Source of the DNA: Ichthyophis bannanicus
Taxonomy: Eukaryota > Chordata > Amphibia > Gymnophiona > Ichthyophiidae
DNA length: 64,000 bases
Direction: 5' to 3'
NCBI GenBank assembly: GCA_033557465.1
Contig: CM066033.1
Span: 1,244,169,523-1,244,233,522, forward strand
Positions 41,554 to 51,927 of the stretch are shown in pieces. The stretch's first letter is position 1. Each line of letters begins with the position of its first letter. Position numbers and translations under genes: made by a program. Under the pieces are notes generated by a model. It was not told where the DNA came from and ran no database searches. It saw only the letters and a list, made by a program, of their open reading frames with translations.

Positions 41554-43459
41554 GGTGTCGGGGGTCCAGGGGGAAGAACGCCCGGTAGGCGGCCGCCTGA
41601 GGCTGTTTCTCCCCGCCTGGACCCGGGTCACGTCCGATCAATGGGTTCTAGAGGTGATCAGAGAAGGCTACGCGCTAGAATTTGCAAAGCAAATCCCACC
41701 AGCCTTCGTTCAGTCGCCCTGTGGAGCTCCAGCAAAAAGGGCAGCGGTCGAGTCTACCCTCGCCCGTCTAATAGCATTAGGGGCGGTAATTCCAGTTCCC
41801 CCAGACCAATGCGGATTCGGTCGATACTCAATTTACTTTGTGGTCCCGAAAAGGGAGGATTCCTTTCGGCCAATCCTAGATCTAAAACAAGTCAACCGCT
41901 GCCTCAGGGTTCCTCACTTTCGGATGGAGACCCTACGTTCAGTCATAGCGGCCGTGAGAGGAGGCGAATTCCTCACTTCCCTCGACTTGACGGAAGCCTA
42001 CTTGCACATCCCGGTCAGGAAGTCCCATCAACCATTCCTGAGATTCGCAGTACCAAGAGGCCACTTTCAGTTCCAGGCCCTACCATTTGGCCTAGCCACG
42101 GCCCCCAGGACGTTCACCAAGGTAATGGTCGTAGTGGCGGCCTTCCTAAGAAAGGAGGGCATCTTAGTACACCCCTACTTGGACGACTGGCTAATACGCG
42201 CAAAGTCGGCTCCGGAAAGCCACGCGGCAACGGCCAGAGTGATTCAGGTCCTAGAGGAGTTGGGGTGTGTCATCAACCGGACAAAGAGCAGGTTGTCTCC
42301 CTCTCAGGATCTCGAGTACCTCGGAGCAAGATTCGACACCCTCAGGGGCAGGGTGTTCCTGTCACGGTCAAGATCAAGGGATCTAAGAGTTCTAATCACT
42401 CAGTTTCTGGCCAGACGAAGTCCCTCAGCCTGGGATTATCTCCAAGTTCTGGGAACTATGGCGGCATCAATAGAGGTGGTGCCATGGGCCAGGGCCCACA
42501 TGCGACCGTTGCAGAGGGCGCTATTGCGTCGTTGGTCTCCCCATCATCAGCCCCTCTCGATGCAATTACCTTGCGCTCCTCGGACCAAACAGTCCCTCCA
42601 ATGGTGGAGGTGCCCGAAGAACCTGGACCGCGGAATGCCCCTCGATCCCCATCAGTGGGTGTTGTTGACGACGGATGCCAGTCTGACAGGCTGGGGAGCA
42701 CACTGCGAGGACCAGTTCGTCCAGGGTCTCTGGTCACAGTTGGAATCGCAGTGGCCCATCAACAGACTGGAATTGCGGGCTGTCACTCTGGCTCTCAAGG
42801 CATTCAGGATATTAGTGCAAGGAAAGGCTATCCGAGTTCTCTCCGACAATGTCACCGCGGTGGCCTACATCAATCACCAGGGAGGCACCAGCAGTCGCGC
42901 CTTAGAGAAGGAGGCGGACTCTCTTTTCCAGTGGGCGGAGTCCCGCCTACTAGCTCTGTCAGCGCAGCACGTGGCGGGAGAGGACAACGTCACGGCCGAC
43001 TTCCTCAGCAGGTGCAAGATAGACCACGGGGAATGGGAGCTAGAACAGGAGACCTTCAACCAGATAGTAGCCCTTTGGGGCTGCCCAGTCATGGACCTCA
43101 TGGCACGGTTCTCTACAGCCAAGGTGGACAGGTTCTTCAGCCGAAGGAAGGAAAGGATGTCCGAAGGGTTAGATGCCCTGTCTCAAAAGTGGCCTTCGGA
43201 GGGTCTTCTCTATGTATTCCCCCCTTGGGCTTTGATCGGGAAAGTTCTCCAACGGGTAGAGGCTCACCAGGGCTTGGTAATTCTCATAGCCCCGGATTGG
43301 CCTCGTCGCCCATGGTATGCCGATCTGGTCAGACTGCTCGCCGACCGTCCTTGGCGGCTCCCTCTCAAAAGGGACCTGCTGAGGCAGGGTCCGGTCAGGA
43401 TGCCTCAGGTGGATCGGTTCTCGCTTATGGCCTGGCTATTGAGAGGGCGCGGCTGCTAA
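41510..43459 (+). CDS. pol: DIRS-A2 RT / RNase H / methylase-like protein
   Basis: Open frame of about 649 codons, +1 to gag, first sense codon TTG and no ATG before the RT core. RT: SLDLTEAYLHIP, QALPFGLATAPRTF, YLDDWLIRAKS (catalytic Asp pair kept). RNase H: LLTTDASLTGWGAH, INRLELRAV, VLSDNVTAVAYINHQGG. C-terminal domain: MDLMARF, FFSRRKERMSEGLDAL, YVFPPWALIGKVL and LIAPDWPRRPWYADL, the region described as DNA N6-adenine methylase-like in DIRS elements. It ends RGRGC-stop at 43457-43459. This is the best picture of the native ORF2. Confidence 0.88.
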   Translation: MELPPPSRALGNNNEVSGVQGEERPVGGRLRLFLPAWTRVTSDQWVLEVIREGYALEFAKQIPPAFVQSPCGAPAKRAAVESTLARLIALGAVIPVPPDQCGFGRYSIYFVVPKREDSFRPILDLKQVNRCLRVPHFRMETLRSVIAAVRGGEFLTSLDLTEAYLHIPVRKSHQPFLRFAVPRGHFQFQALPFGLATAPRTFTKVMVVVAAFLRKEGILVHPYLDDWLIRAKSAPESHAATARVIQVLEELGCVINRTKSRLSPSQDLEYLGARFDTLRGRVFLSRSRSRDLRVLITQFLARRSPSAWDYLQVLGTMAASIEVVPWARAHMRPLQRALLRRWSPHHQPLSMQLPCAPRTKQSLQWWRCPKNLDRGMPLDPHQWVLLTTDASLTGWGAHCEDQFVQGLWSQLESQWPINRLELRAVTLALKAFRILVQGKAIRVLSDNVTAVAYINHQGGTSSRALEKEADSLFQWAESRLLALSAQHVAGEDNVTADFLSRCKIDHGEWELEQETFNQIVALWGCPVMDLMARFSTAKVDRFFSRRKERMSEGLDALSQKWPSEGLLYVFPPWALIGKVLQRVEAHQGLVILIAPDWPRRPWYADLVRLLADRPWRLPLKRDLLRQGPVRMPQVDRFSLMAWLLRGRGC

Positions 43460-44495
43460 AATGAGGCTACTCAGGAGCGGTAATCTCGACTCTTCTGAAG
43501 GCCAAAAAGCGCTCGACCTGCCTTTCTTATGTAAGAGTTTGGCGCATCTTTGAAGCTTGGTGCGCGGAGCATCGTCGGAAACCACTTTCGGCCTCGGTTC
43601 CGGAGATTCTGGACTTCTTGCAAGCAGGTTTCGAAAAGGGTCTGGCGCATAGCTCCTTGCGGGTTCAGTTGGCAGCTATCTCTTGCTATAGAGGAAAGGT
43701 CCGGGGCAGGCCCTTAGGGGCGCACCCCGACGTGGCCAGGTTCCTACGAGCGGTTAGTCGGCTACGTCCGCAATGGAGGTCGGTTATCCCCCCTGGGGAT
43801 CTCAACTTAGTGCTAAGTGCCTTGGCCGGTGAACCCTTCGAGCCAGTGAAGAGAGCCTCCTTGAAGGATTTAACTCTAAAGACAGTCTTCCTGGTCGCCA
43901 TTTGCTCGGCCAGAAGGGTCTCAGAATTGCAGGCGCTCTCGTCCCAGCCCCCCTTCCTGTCCTTTCTCAAGGACAAGGTGGTTCTGCGTACAGTACCGTC
44001 CTTTTTACCCAAGGTTATCTCTCCTTTTCATGTAAACCAGACAGTTACCCTACCAGTCTTAGCGTCTAAGGGGCAGGTAGGTACAGACGACAGCTGCGTC
44101 TACTAGACGTCCAGAGAATCTTGAAACGTTACCTCTCTCGTACAGCGCCATTCCGAAAGTCCGACCGACTATTCATCCAGTTTGGAGGGCCGCACAAGGG
44201 GGAGGCGGCGGCCAAGGCCTCCATCTCCAGGTGGATCAGAGAGGCGATTGCCTCCGCTTACATCCTGAAGGGGAAGCAGGTTCCGGTGGGACTGTGGGCC
44301 CACTCCACTAGGGCTCAGGCGGCCTCTTGGGCGGAGTTTTCCCTGGTGTCTCCGCTGGACATCTGTAGGGCAGCGACTTGGTCATCGCTGCATACCTTCT
44401 CCAAGCACTATAGGTTGGACGTGCAGAGTGCAGCGGACGCCCGGTTCGGGCTAGCGGTTCTTCAGTCCGGTATGCCGGAACCCTCCCAGGGGTGA
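41641..44495 (+). pseudogene. DIRS-A2 overlapping ORF leading into tyrosine recombinase
   Basis: An ATG at 41641 opens 607 codons antiphase to the RT, in the gag phase. They run without a stop into the recombinase start (GSVLAYGLAIERARLLK) and end at TGA 43462-43464, where A1 has AGA and C has CAA in the aligned position. The recombinase then continues in the same frame to about 44075, where an indel shifts it: RRVSELQAL (catalytic Arg), then WAHSTRAQAASWAE (H-x-x-R) and SKHYRLD (Tyr) in 44121-44495. The recombinase domain assignment is secure; translation of the first 590 codons is not proven. Confidence 0.7.
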
Positions 44496-44510
44496 ACTGC
44501 TCTGGTACTT

Positions 44511-44609
44511 CCCAGAAGTGAAGGGACTGGACTGGAGTGACGATAAGGAAATAGTAATTAGGTCTTACCTGCTAATTGCTGTTCCTGAAGGAACGACAGT
44601 CCAGTCCCT
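44511..44609 (+). repeat. DIRS-A2 internal complementary region
   Basis: 44511-44548 pairs with 39048-39085 and 44549-44609 pairs with 44988-45048. At the sites where the A1 and A2 termini differ, this region differs to match. Confidence 0.93.
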
Positions 44610-45078
44610 GATCCCACCCGTTCCGGCAACCGTTTCAGACATCGGGTTCAGGGCCAGGCATTGTTGGGGCCGTAGCTCAGTACGGCAGGAAGAAGTCCGG
44701 GAGGAAGCCGACTCGGTTAGAAGCAGACATCTCCTCAAGCTTCCCAGGCCTCCTCTCCTTGGTTTTCCTTTTAAAAGGAAAACAGACATAATAATTTCAA
44801 TATATATACCTGTTACATAGGTTTGAGTGTTTTAGGGATAAGTTTCCAGTAGAGGTTGGTTAGATCTGCTTTTTCAATCGAATACTGGAGTGGGTGGGTG
44901 GTCCCAGTGGTATTTATACCGCTCCATCCCCCAAAAAGGTGGGCTCAGCCTCCAAGCTGCTGGAAGGGTTGCGCAACCCAGAAGTGAAGGGACTGGACTG
45001 TCGTTCCTTCAGGAACAGCAATTAGCAGGTAAGACCTAATTACTATTTACAGGCTATGCTAGGCCATAGCTTATCACA

Positions 45079-45121
45079 TACTTTCAAGAAAACAACTAAT
45101 AAAGTTGTACTGGGTCCATAC
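45079..45121. other. Flank between provirus and next LTR
   Basis: Short host-like flank; nothing recognised. Confidence 0.4.
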
Positions 45122-45830
45122 TGTGGGGCCCTGTATCCCACAACAAATGTTCTTTTTAGATATCACCAATCACCAACAAATTACTCAAGACAAACTTCTG
45201 CTCAAATGCAAAGCTTCTTTATTCGGTATACCAAAAGCAAAAATAAATCACCAATGCAGAGAGCAAAAGACTCTGAGAAATGTGACAGGCAACCCCCTCT
45301 CTGCCCAGGATCAGAGAGCAGATTGCCCGCTGAGTTATGGAGCCGTCTCCTTATATAGATATTCTCTGTCACAAATTTCTAGAAAGTCTGTCATCCTCAG
45401 AAAGTCAGAGTTACTTGCAAAGAAAGAAAACTCTGCTAGAACTCCTTCTCTGAGGCCCCCTCCCATGAATTATGCCAATTATGCCTTAGGGCTGCCCTCC
45501 CTACAGTTGGTGCTCCCAAGGTCTTCTGGTCTTTGCTTAATTGTGCTTCTTATCTGAGCTGTGGAGCAAATCTTTCCTGCATTCCTTGGGCCCGTTTATG
45601 GTCTTTCATCTCATCTCCTGGTGCTAAATTACATTTTCTTTTCTTCAAGGCTGAAAGTATGTTTTCTGCTAATTACTGAACTGACCTGTATTTTCCTCTG
45701 AGCCTGACTCTGTGTACTTCTACTGAAAGCAAGGCCTCCAGACTGCAGCAGGCCGCAAAGCTGTCTTGTAGCATATACTTTCTTGGATAGCCCACAGGAT
45801 CTTCTTGTATCATCGTGCAAACTGCAGGCA
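45122..45830 (-). repeat. Probable solo LTR of another retroelement
   Basis: On the minus strand TATATAAGG (about 45357-45349) is followed about 130 nt later by GAATAAAG (about 45220), then by GGGCCCCACA ending at 45122. That is the promoter, polyadenylation signal and CA end expected of an LTR. The left boundary (minus-strand start) and a target duplication could not be fixed, so the right coordinate is approximate. Confidence 0.4.
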
Positions 45831-46156
45831 GGCCAGGATTACAGTCACAGATAGCAGCTGAAGGAGCAAAACTATCCCTAAGCCAAAATATCTCAACAAT
45901 ACCTCACATTAATAGAAACAAAACACTTTGTGTGGGAAGCGCAGAAAGAAGGTCCCACCTGCGACCAAAGGCTTTAGCTGCAGGAAGGACCTCCTCTGCG
46001 TTCTGACAAGACACACCAGGAAATATTTTTAACTTCTGGCCACAGAAAAGTGAATCCTTATTACTAAAATACAGCCGCAAAATTGACGCTTTGTCCATCT
46101 CAGTGCCAGAAGAAACGATTTATGATTTCTACGCGTTCCCTCTTATCTGTTGAAGA
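45831..46156. other. No gene seen
   Basis: AT-rich non-coding sequence between the LTR-like repeat and the LINE 3' end. Nothing recognised. Confidence 0.45.
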
Positions 46157-47505
46157 TTCCAATAAATTTTATTTATTTATTTTGTGTGTTTTCTATACCA
46201 CGCAATTCATCATCAGTGCTGTTCACAGGTAACTTAATTGTGCAATGTAGAAAGATCTACATTGGACTTACAGTAAACAGGGTGTTTAAACAGGGAGAAC
46301 AGGTGAACTATATACAAATTGGCATCAAGGTTCTACATGTAATTTGAAATTATTTACAAATTTAAACAATGTGACTATATACATACTAGTTGTATTTCGC
46401 AGGGTAGTGGACAGCTCACCATTATCCTGGATCGTATCATAGGTCGGCAGGGAGGTGGTTACCGGGGGTTCACTTAGGTGATCTGAAAAGGTGTGTGAGG
46501 TGGGTGCTCTGGGGGTGCCGGCTTGGGTCGAGGTGCAAATGGCTGCGTGATATCGTCTGAATTGGTAAAGTACTGAAGAAACAGATGATGCTTCAGTGCC
46601 TTCCTGAACTGAGAGAGGTTGTTTATGGCCCGAATGTCTGGTGGCAGGGTGTTCCAGCAGGAAGGTGCGTAGAGTGCAAAGGCTCTGTTTCTCGTAGCCT
46701 TGGAGCATTTGGTGATAGCTCTCGGGAGCAGCAGGGTGTTGGTGGCAGCTGATCTCCTCAATCTGTTGAGGGGGGTGGTCTGGACGAGGTCAGAGAGGGA
46801 GATCGAGATGCACTTGTTAATGGCCTTGAATGTCATTGTTAAGATCTTAAAGGTAATTCTGCAGTGGACCGGGAGCCAGTGCAGAAGTTTTAGAATTGGG
46901 GTGATATGGTCCTTTCTAGATGCTCCATATAGGGTTCTGGCTGCAGTGTTCATTGCAAGGGGTTCAGCGAGCTCTTTGGGAGGCCGTGCAGTATGGAATT
47001 GGTGTAGTCAAAATGAGGCATTTGCTCAGTGCTTGAAAGACTGTTCTGAAGTCTTTTGGCTCTAGTAGCTGTCTCATGTGGCGCAGTATCCAAACTTTGT
47101 GGTAAATCGCCTTTACCATGTTGCCTATCTGGGCATTCATGTTAAGATGTTGGTCGAGTGTAATACCAAGGTATCGTATCGTCGGCTTGGTGAGGAGCTC
47201 TGCATCGCGTACTTTCAGTGATGAGGGCGGAGTGAATGCCTGGTCTCTGCTGATGAAGAGGACATCCGTCTTTTTGAGATTTATTTTGAGCTTCTGTGTA
47301 TGTAGCCAATCCGTGACTGCGTCGAAGCAGGTAGACAGCCGAGAGAGGTCTGGGTGATCTGTGGATATTGGTGTGAACATAAGAACGTCATCAGCATATA
47401 CTAGGCAGTTAATGTTGAAGGACCAGATGATGTTGCAGATAGGTTGCATATAAACGTTGAACAATAGAGCTGAGAGTGATGATCCTTGCGGAATGCCCTT
47501 CTCTT
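46157..47505 (-). mobile_element. L2/CR1-type LINE, 5'-truncated, broken
   Basis: The minus-strand RT C-terminal half is present: GIPQGSSLSALLFNVYM (about 47500-47450), the catalytic CLVYADDVLMF (intact YADD), YLGITLDQHLNM, then in another frame NTAARTLYGASRKDHITPILKLLHWLPV and FALYAPSCWNTLPPDIR. This is the usual ending of L2/CR1-group (Jockey superfamily) RTs. The 3' end carries an aaaataaataaataaaa tail (46195-46157). A frameshift near 46960 and a missing 5' half inactivate it. Confidence 0.85.
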
Positions 47506-48549
47506 GCGGGAAAGGTTAAATTTTCAGGGTCTGCAGAATCCCCTAAACGTTTCACACCCAAGAGGGTGAGATGAAAAAATAGTGGTCTCCAGACTCTTCT
47601 ACAAGTTCAGCTATCAATAAAATATCCTTACAATATTTCTGAAATAGGACAGATGTAGACACCATGTAGAGGAGAATTAAGAAACCTCATTCTTAGCTCT
47701 CTAGTTATTCTCTAATAGTTTTATACTTTAGAAGCAACCCCAATAACCCCAGCAGACTGTAAAGACCCCACCTGGCCCTCCAGCCTGTCGAGTTGCTGAG
47801 CAACAGGAATTGGAGTTTCATCCACTAATCAAAATTTCTCAAAAACTTGTTTTGGAAAGAGAAACTGTTTGATCCATAAATCCCTGTAATAGTAAACTTT
47901 TGTCTTTGATACCTGATATCTCCTATCTCTTCGGAAGTTCCAGTGGCGGATGTCACATTGCTGGATATTTGGTATCATGGGTCTCTGAACAGCCTTCACT
48001 TGGAATGATGACACCAAAGCAGGTTCCTGTAGTGGGCCCATAACAGAGGCACTACTAACAGCCTCGCCAGGGCTTGTAAGGGAGAGGAGATTCCCATCCA
48101 ATGCAGCCATTCTTTCACCTGGATTTGGTGGTGGAGTTCTAGCTAGGACTTAGACTGCCAACTGGTCCGTAGGAGGGTGAGTCTTTTCAATATCATAGCA
48201 GATGCAGCCAAGAGCTGGTCGTGCTTAGCCATAGGACCTTCAGTGTAGATGCTGCATCCTCACCTTCAGCTTGCTTTTATGTTCCCATAATCCATGGGGC
48301 ATCTCCAGTGGCTAGCGGGGCCCCTCTGCCCGAATTGGCACCAAAGGGGACAAGCCCCTTTGGTCAGTGACCGCAGGCTGTATCCATGGCCATGGAGAAG
48401 CTGCATGCTCTCTAGTTCACCCATTGCTGGAATCACTGGGCACACTCCCCTCTGCGACACACCGAAGCAGCGGGAAGCAGGCAGGGACACAAGCAGTGAG
48501 GTTTCACACTCCCAAGCACCTCTCTCTCCGTTTAGTTTTATTCTTTCCA
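47506..48549. other. Unassigned, perhaps retroelement leader
   Basis: A minus-strand open frame (48110-47829, 93 codons) has no family I recognise. Bases 48270-48549 may be leader of DIRS-D2. No terminal repeat was found here, which is why D2 is called 5'-truncated. Confidence 0.35.
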
Positions 48550-49835
48550 TGGCATCTCTACCTGGCCAGCGCCGGTTTGGTCATGCCTCGCTCCAGTATA
48601 GAGTTGTTTCTTTGCCACCACTATTTTCCCAGATGACATGTCCCAGAAACTTGCCAGCGAGTTCAAAAAAAAAATATTCACAGTGTGCTGGGACCATATC
48701 TGCCACAGATAAGCACAGCCAGTTCCTGGAACCCGCTCATCGGCTTTCTTCTTGTAATTTGTGTTTGCAGATGACAAAAGAAGATTTGGAGGTTGGGAAA
48801 AGCAGCACAAAGAACTTTTTGAGCTCAGTCTGATCCATTGCCTTTGGCATTGATGACCTCAGTCTGTATGGCTTCCAAGGCTGCATCGAATGCTGGTGGT
48901 ACATTGACATTGAGGAGCTCTCTGGCTCAGTTGGAGCTGAGCACCCATTGTGCTTCATAGCATTGGCCATTGATCGATCTCCACCTGAAGATCAGGAAGG
49001 ATTCGGCCTTGTTGTCTTTGTCAATGGATGATCGCATTGAGTGAAGGCTCTCATGCATTGGAGCCCATCGAGGCTTGACATCAAGAGCGATTGGGGGGGG
49101 GGGGAGTCTGCATGAGCGCCCTTTTTAAGGTGCACCAAAGAGAGGAGAGCTCATCTTCCAGGACATCGGAGGGGCACTGAGAGCAGATACCCTGTTCAGA
49201 AGCCGGGTATATCAGTCGAAGTTGCGCAGGCCTTTGCAGCCTTTGGAAGTGGCAGCCATGGCAAAGTGCCTTCTGCAAATGCTCGAAATGCTTCATAGCA
49301 GTATTGGCGGTGCAGCATGCCGGCACCTTGACATCGGCACCACACAGCCGATCCTCAAAGCGCATGCCCTGCCTGCGGGAGAGGCATTAAAGGACCACGA
49401 CACCAGTACCTGTCCAGCTGATATCCCTTTCTAGCATCTTGGGGTCAGATGTGCCCTCGAAATCTAGACGGACATGTACCTGAGAGACATGGCGAAGGAA
49501 CTTGCCGGGCTCTCGGCTGGTCTCTCTGAGTAACTTTTGCAGTGGTTCAAGAACCTGGCCAAAGTAGTCCATGAATGCTCCCAAGTTCATGTGTTGGGGT
49601 GCCTATGATGCGTTTGAGTCGGCAGCTTGAGTAGTGGCGGCTGGCATTGGTGCATGCCTCCAAGCTTGACTACAGTCGTCTTGACCTCAAGCAGTGGGTT
49701 CAGGACAAATTGGTCGAGGTCCCCTGCCAAGGAGAGAATCTCTTCGGCAAACCCATGACCGACGAGGCTGCCGAGCTGGAGACAGAGTTCATGATGAGGA
49801 CCAGGCTCTCTTAAAAGACCACTGCCCCTCCCCGA
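48550..49835 (+). pseudogene. DIRS-D2 gag, broken
   Basis: From ATG 48550 the frame includes KKKYSQCAGTISATDKHSQ and SCNLC, matching the C-x2-C...H...C motif at the start of many vertebrate DIRS Gags (one Cys seems lost). A stop falls at 48833. Near 49660-49790 the Gag C-terminal block WVQDKLVEVPCQGENLFGKPM appears, again typical of DIRS Gag. The middle is too decayed to align by eye. Confidence 0.65.
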
Positions 49836-49946
49836 CGGAAGGGCTCGGGTAAAAAGCCCTCTTAACAGAGAAGGGAACTGCTTAAAGAAACTACCCACCT
49901 TATCAAGCCTCCCCAGGTCCCCAGCAGGATCAGCAGACCAAGGGAC

Positions 49947-51900
49947 ATGGGCAAGGCCCGCGTAAGCACAAGGCTCCAAAACCGCAGGCATTGGCTCCGG
50001 CCCAGCCGGGGGGGGGGAGCTTTTGACTCCTTGAGCATAGCCTTTCTACCCCAAGGAGGTCAGCAGCCCACAGTGGGATGTCTGGTCCTCTTTTCCCAGA
50101 GGTGGGTGACTATCACCACTGATTCCTGGGCACTAAGGGTAGTCGGGGAGGGTTACCTCCTCCACCTGCCTCGGATACCTCCTCCTTATTTCCTGGGAGA
50201 GCCCCTCCGGTCACCCCTCCACCGGGACCACCTTCTGAAGAAGTTGGCAGGTCTCTCAAGGACAAAGCAGTGGAGCTGGTGCCCCATTACCTCAAGGGCA
50301 AGGAGATCTACTCCATGTACTTCCTTGTGCCAAAGGACAGGGGGCCTAAGGCCTGTCCTCGACCTGCACAACCTCATCAAATTCCTGGTGAGGGAGAATT
50401 TCAAGATGCTCCCCCTTGGGACATTGCTGCCATACCTCCAGCAGGGAGACTGGCTATGCTCCTTAGACCTCAGGGATGCTTATACCCACATCCTCATCCA
50501 CCCCAACCACAGGCAATACCTGTGGTTTGTGTTGGAGGGCAGGCACTTTCAATACAGGGTGCTTCCCTTTGGCCTAGCCTCTGCCCCAAGAGTTTTCACA
50601 AAATGCCTGGCGGTCATGGCTGCCTTCCTCCGGCTCCAGGAGGTCTTCGTCTTTCCCTATCTGGATGACTGGCTCATAAAGGGAGGCACAGCCTCAGAGG
50701 TGCAGCAGGCCACTGCATGCACTATCTAGGTTCTGCAACACTTAGGCTTTGTCATAAACTACCCCAAGTCTCACCTCCTCTCGACAGTGTGTCTGGAGTT
50801 CATTGGGGCAAAGAGACACTCTCCTGTCGAAGGCTTTCTTGCCCGGGGACTGAGCGGATCATCTCTGGTCTTTAGCTTAGGATGTACAGTACAGTACCGT
50901 CCCTTGCTGCCCGCCCGGCTTCTCCTGCACCTCCTCAGGCACATGGTCTCCACGGTCCATGTCACCCCAGACGCTCACCTCCATATGAGGGTGGCGGAGT
51001 GGCATCTCCGGAACCAGTGGTCTCAGGCCATGGGCCGTCTCGAAGGCAAAGTTTCTGTGACCCGCCAGTTGGCAGACTCCCTGGTCTGGTGACAGTTGCC
51101 CCAGCATCTCGAGGCGGGCATACCTTTTCAGGCCCCAAGCCCCTCAAAGATCCTCACCACAGACCCCTCCCTGCTCGGCTGGGGAGCCCATTGCGGAGAT
51201 CTCTGCACTCAGGGCAACTGGTCACCAGATGAGAGCACCCAGCAGGTCAACCTCCTGGAGCTCCGAGCCATATACCTAGCCCTGAGGGTCTTTTTGTTAC
51301 CACCTGTGTCACCAGCTGGTGCTAGTACAGACTGAAAACCAGGTGGCGATGTATGTTTGTACGTGACAAGCAGGGGGGCATGGGGTCTCGTACCCTTTGT
51401 CAGGAGGCACTGGTCCTCTGCTTGTACGCAATCCAACAGGATATCCTCCTTCGGGCAGTGTACCTGCCAGGCCGACAACTGCTGGCCGACAGACTCAGCA
51501 GAGTTCTCCAGCCACACGAGTGGCAGTTGGACCCCAGGGTAGCCAGTCGGCTTTTCCGGTTCTGGGGGGAACCCATGATGCACTTGTTTGCCAGCCCAGA
51601 CAACTTTCAGTTGCCCCGCTTCTGCTTCCGGCAGGCCCACCCTTCCAGGGTGGCAGCAGATACGTTCCTGGTCTCATAGTCGGAAAGCACTCCGCCGCTG
51701 CTGATCTCCAAGACCTTGGTCAGGACCCTCCATGATGGGGCCTCGCTCATCCTGATAGCCCCTCAGTGGCCCAGGCAACCATGGTTCCCGCTGCTTCTAC
51801 AGTTGACGGTGGGGACCACCCCAGGGCTCCTATCTCAGGAGGGGGCTCTCTCCTGCACCCTAACTTGGGGTCCCTGTCACAGTGTGGCTGCTGAGGGTGA
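49947..51900 (+). pseudogene. DIRS-D2 RT / RNase H / methylase-like, broken
   Basis: RT from 49947: LRPVLDLHNLIKFL, CSLDLRDAYTHILIHPNHRQY, VLPFGLASAPRVFTK and an intact YLDDWLIKGG; a stop at 50727. RNase H near 51156-51340: TTDPSLLGWGAH and NLLELRAIYLAL, but the third motif reads VQTENQVAMY with Glu for Asp. The methylase-like segment has MHLFASPDNFQLPRF (51576-51620) and LIAPQWPRQPW (51751-51783). Several frameshifts. Confidence 0.85.
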
Positions 51901-51927
51901 CTGGCCCCTTTCAACCTTCTGATTGAG

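Larger units (their letters stand above)
39048..45048 (+). mobile_element. DIRS retrotransposon A2, full length, mildly broken
   Basis: A 6001-bp element from CCTTATCGTC to AATTACTATTT, inserted in the 5' LTR between catacattt and acaggctatg. The intact sister LTR reads catacatttacaggctatg (29430-29450), so nothing was duplicated or lost apart from a shared TTT. Termini: 39060-39181 inverted at 44880-45000. Gag is frameshifted once, RT-RNase H-methylase is open, and the recombinase has one stop and one frameshift. Confidence 0.95.
28915..45078 (-). mobile_element. Class I (gamma-like) endogenous retrovirus, defective
   Basis: Minus-strand provirus: 5' LTR (45078-45049 and 39047-38502, split by DIRS-A2), primer site 38500-38483, gag, pro, pol, env, polypurine tract and 3' LTR (29460-28915). 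About 9.6 kb of provirus remains once the two DIRS insertions are removed. Flanking bases share tac (28912-28914 and 45079-45081), too short to prove a target duplication. Every gene carries at least one break. The single gag-pro-pol arrangement, YVDD RT and Env type place it with gammaretrovirus-like class I elements. Confidence 0.92.

Noticed and set aside
28912..45081. A 4-bp target duplication for the provirus
   Set aside because: Only tac is shared at the two ends; a fourth base does not agree, so a 4-bp duplication is not claimed.
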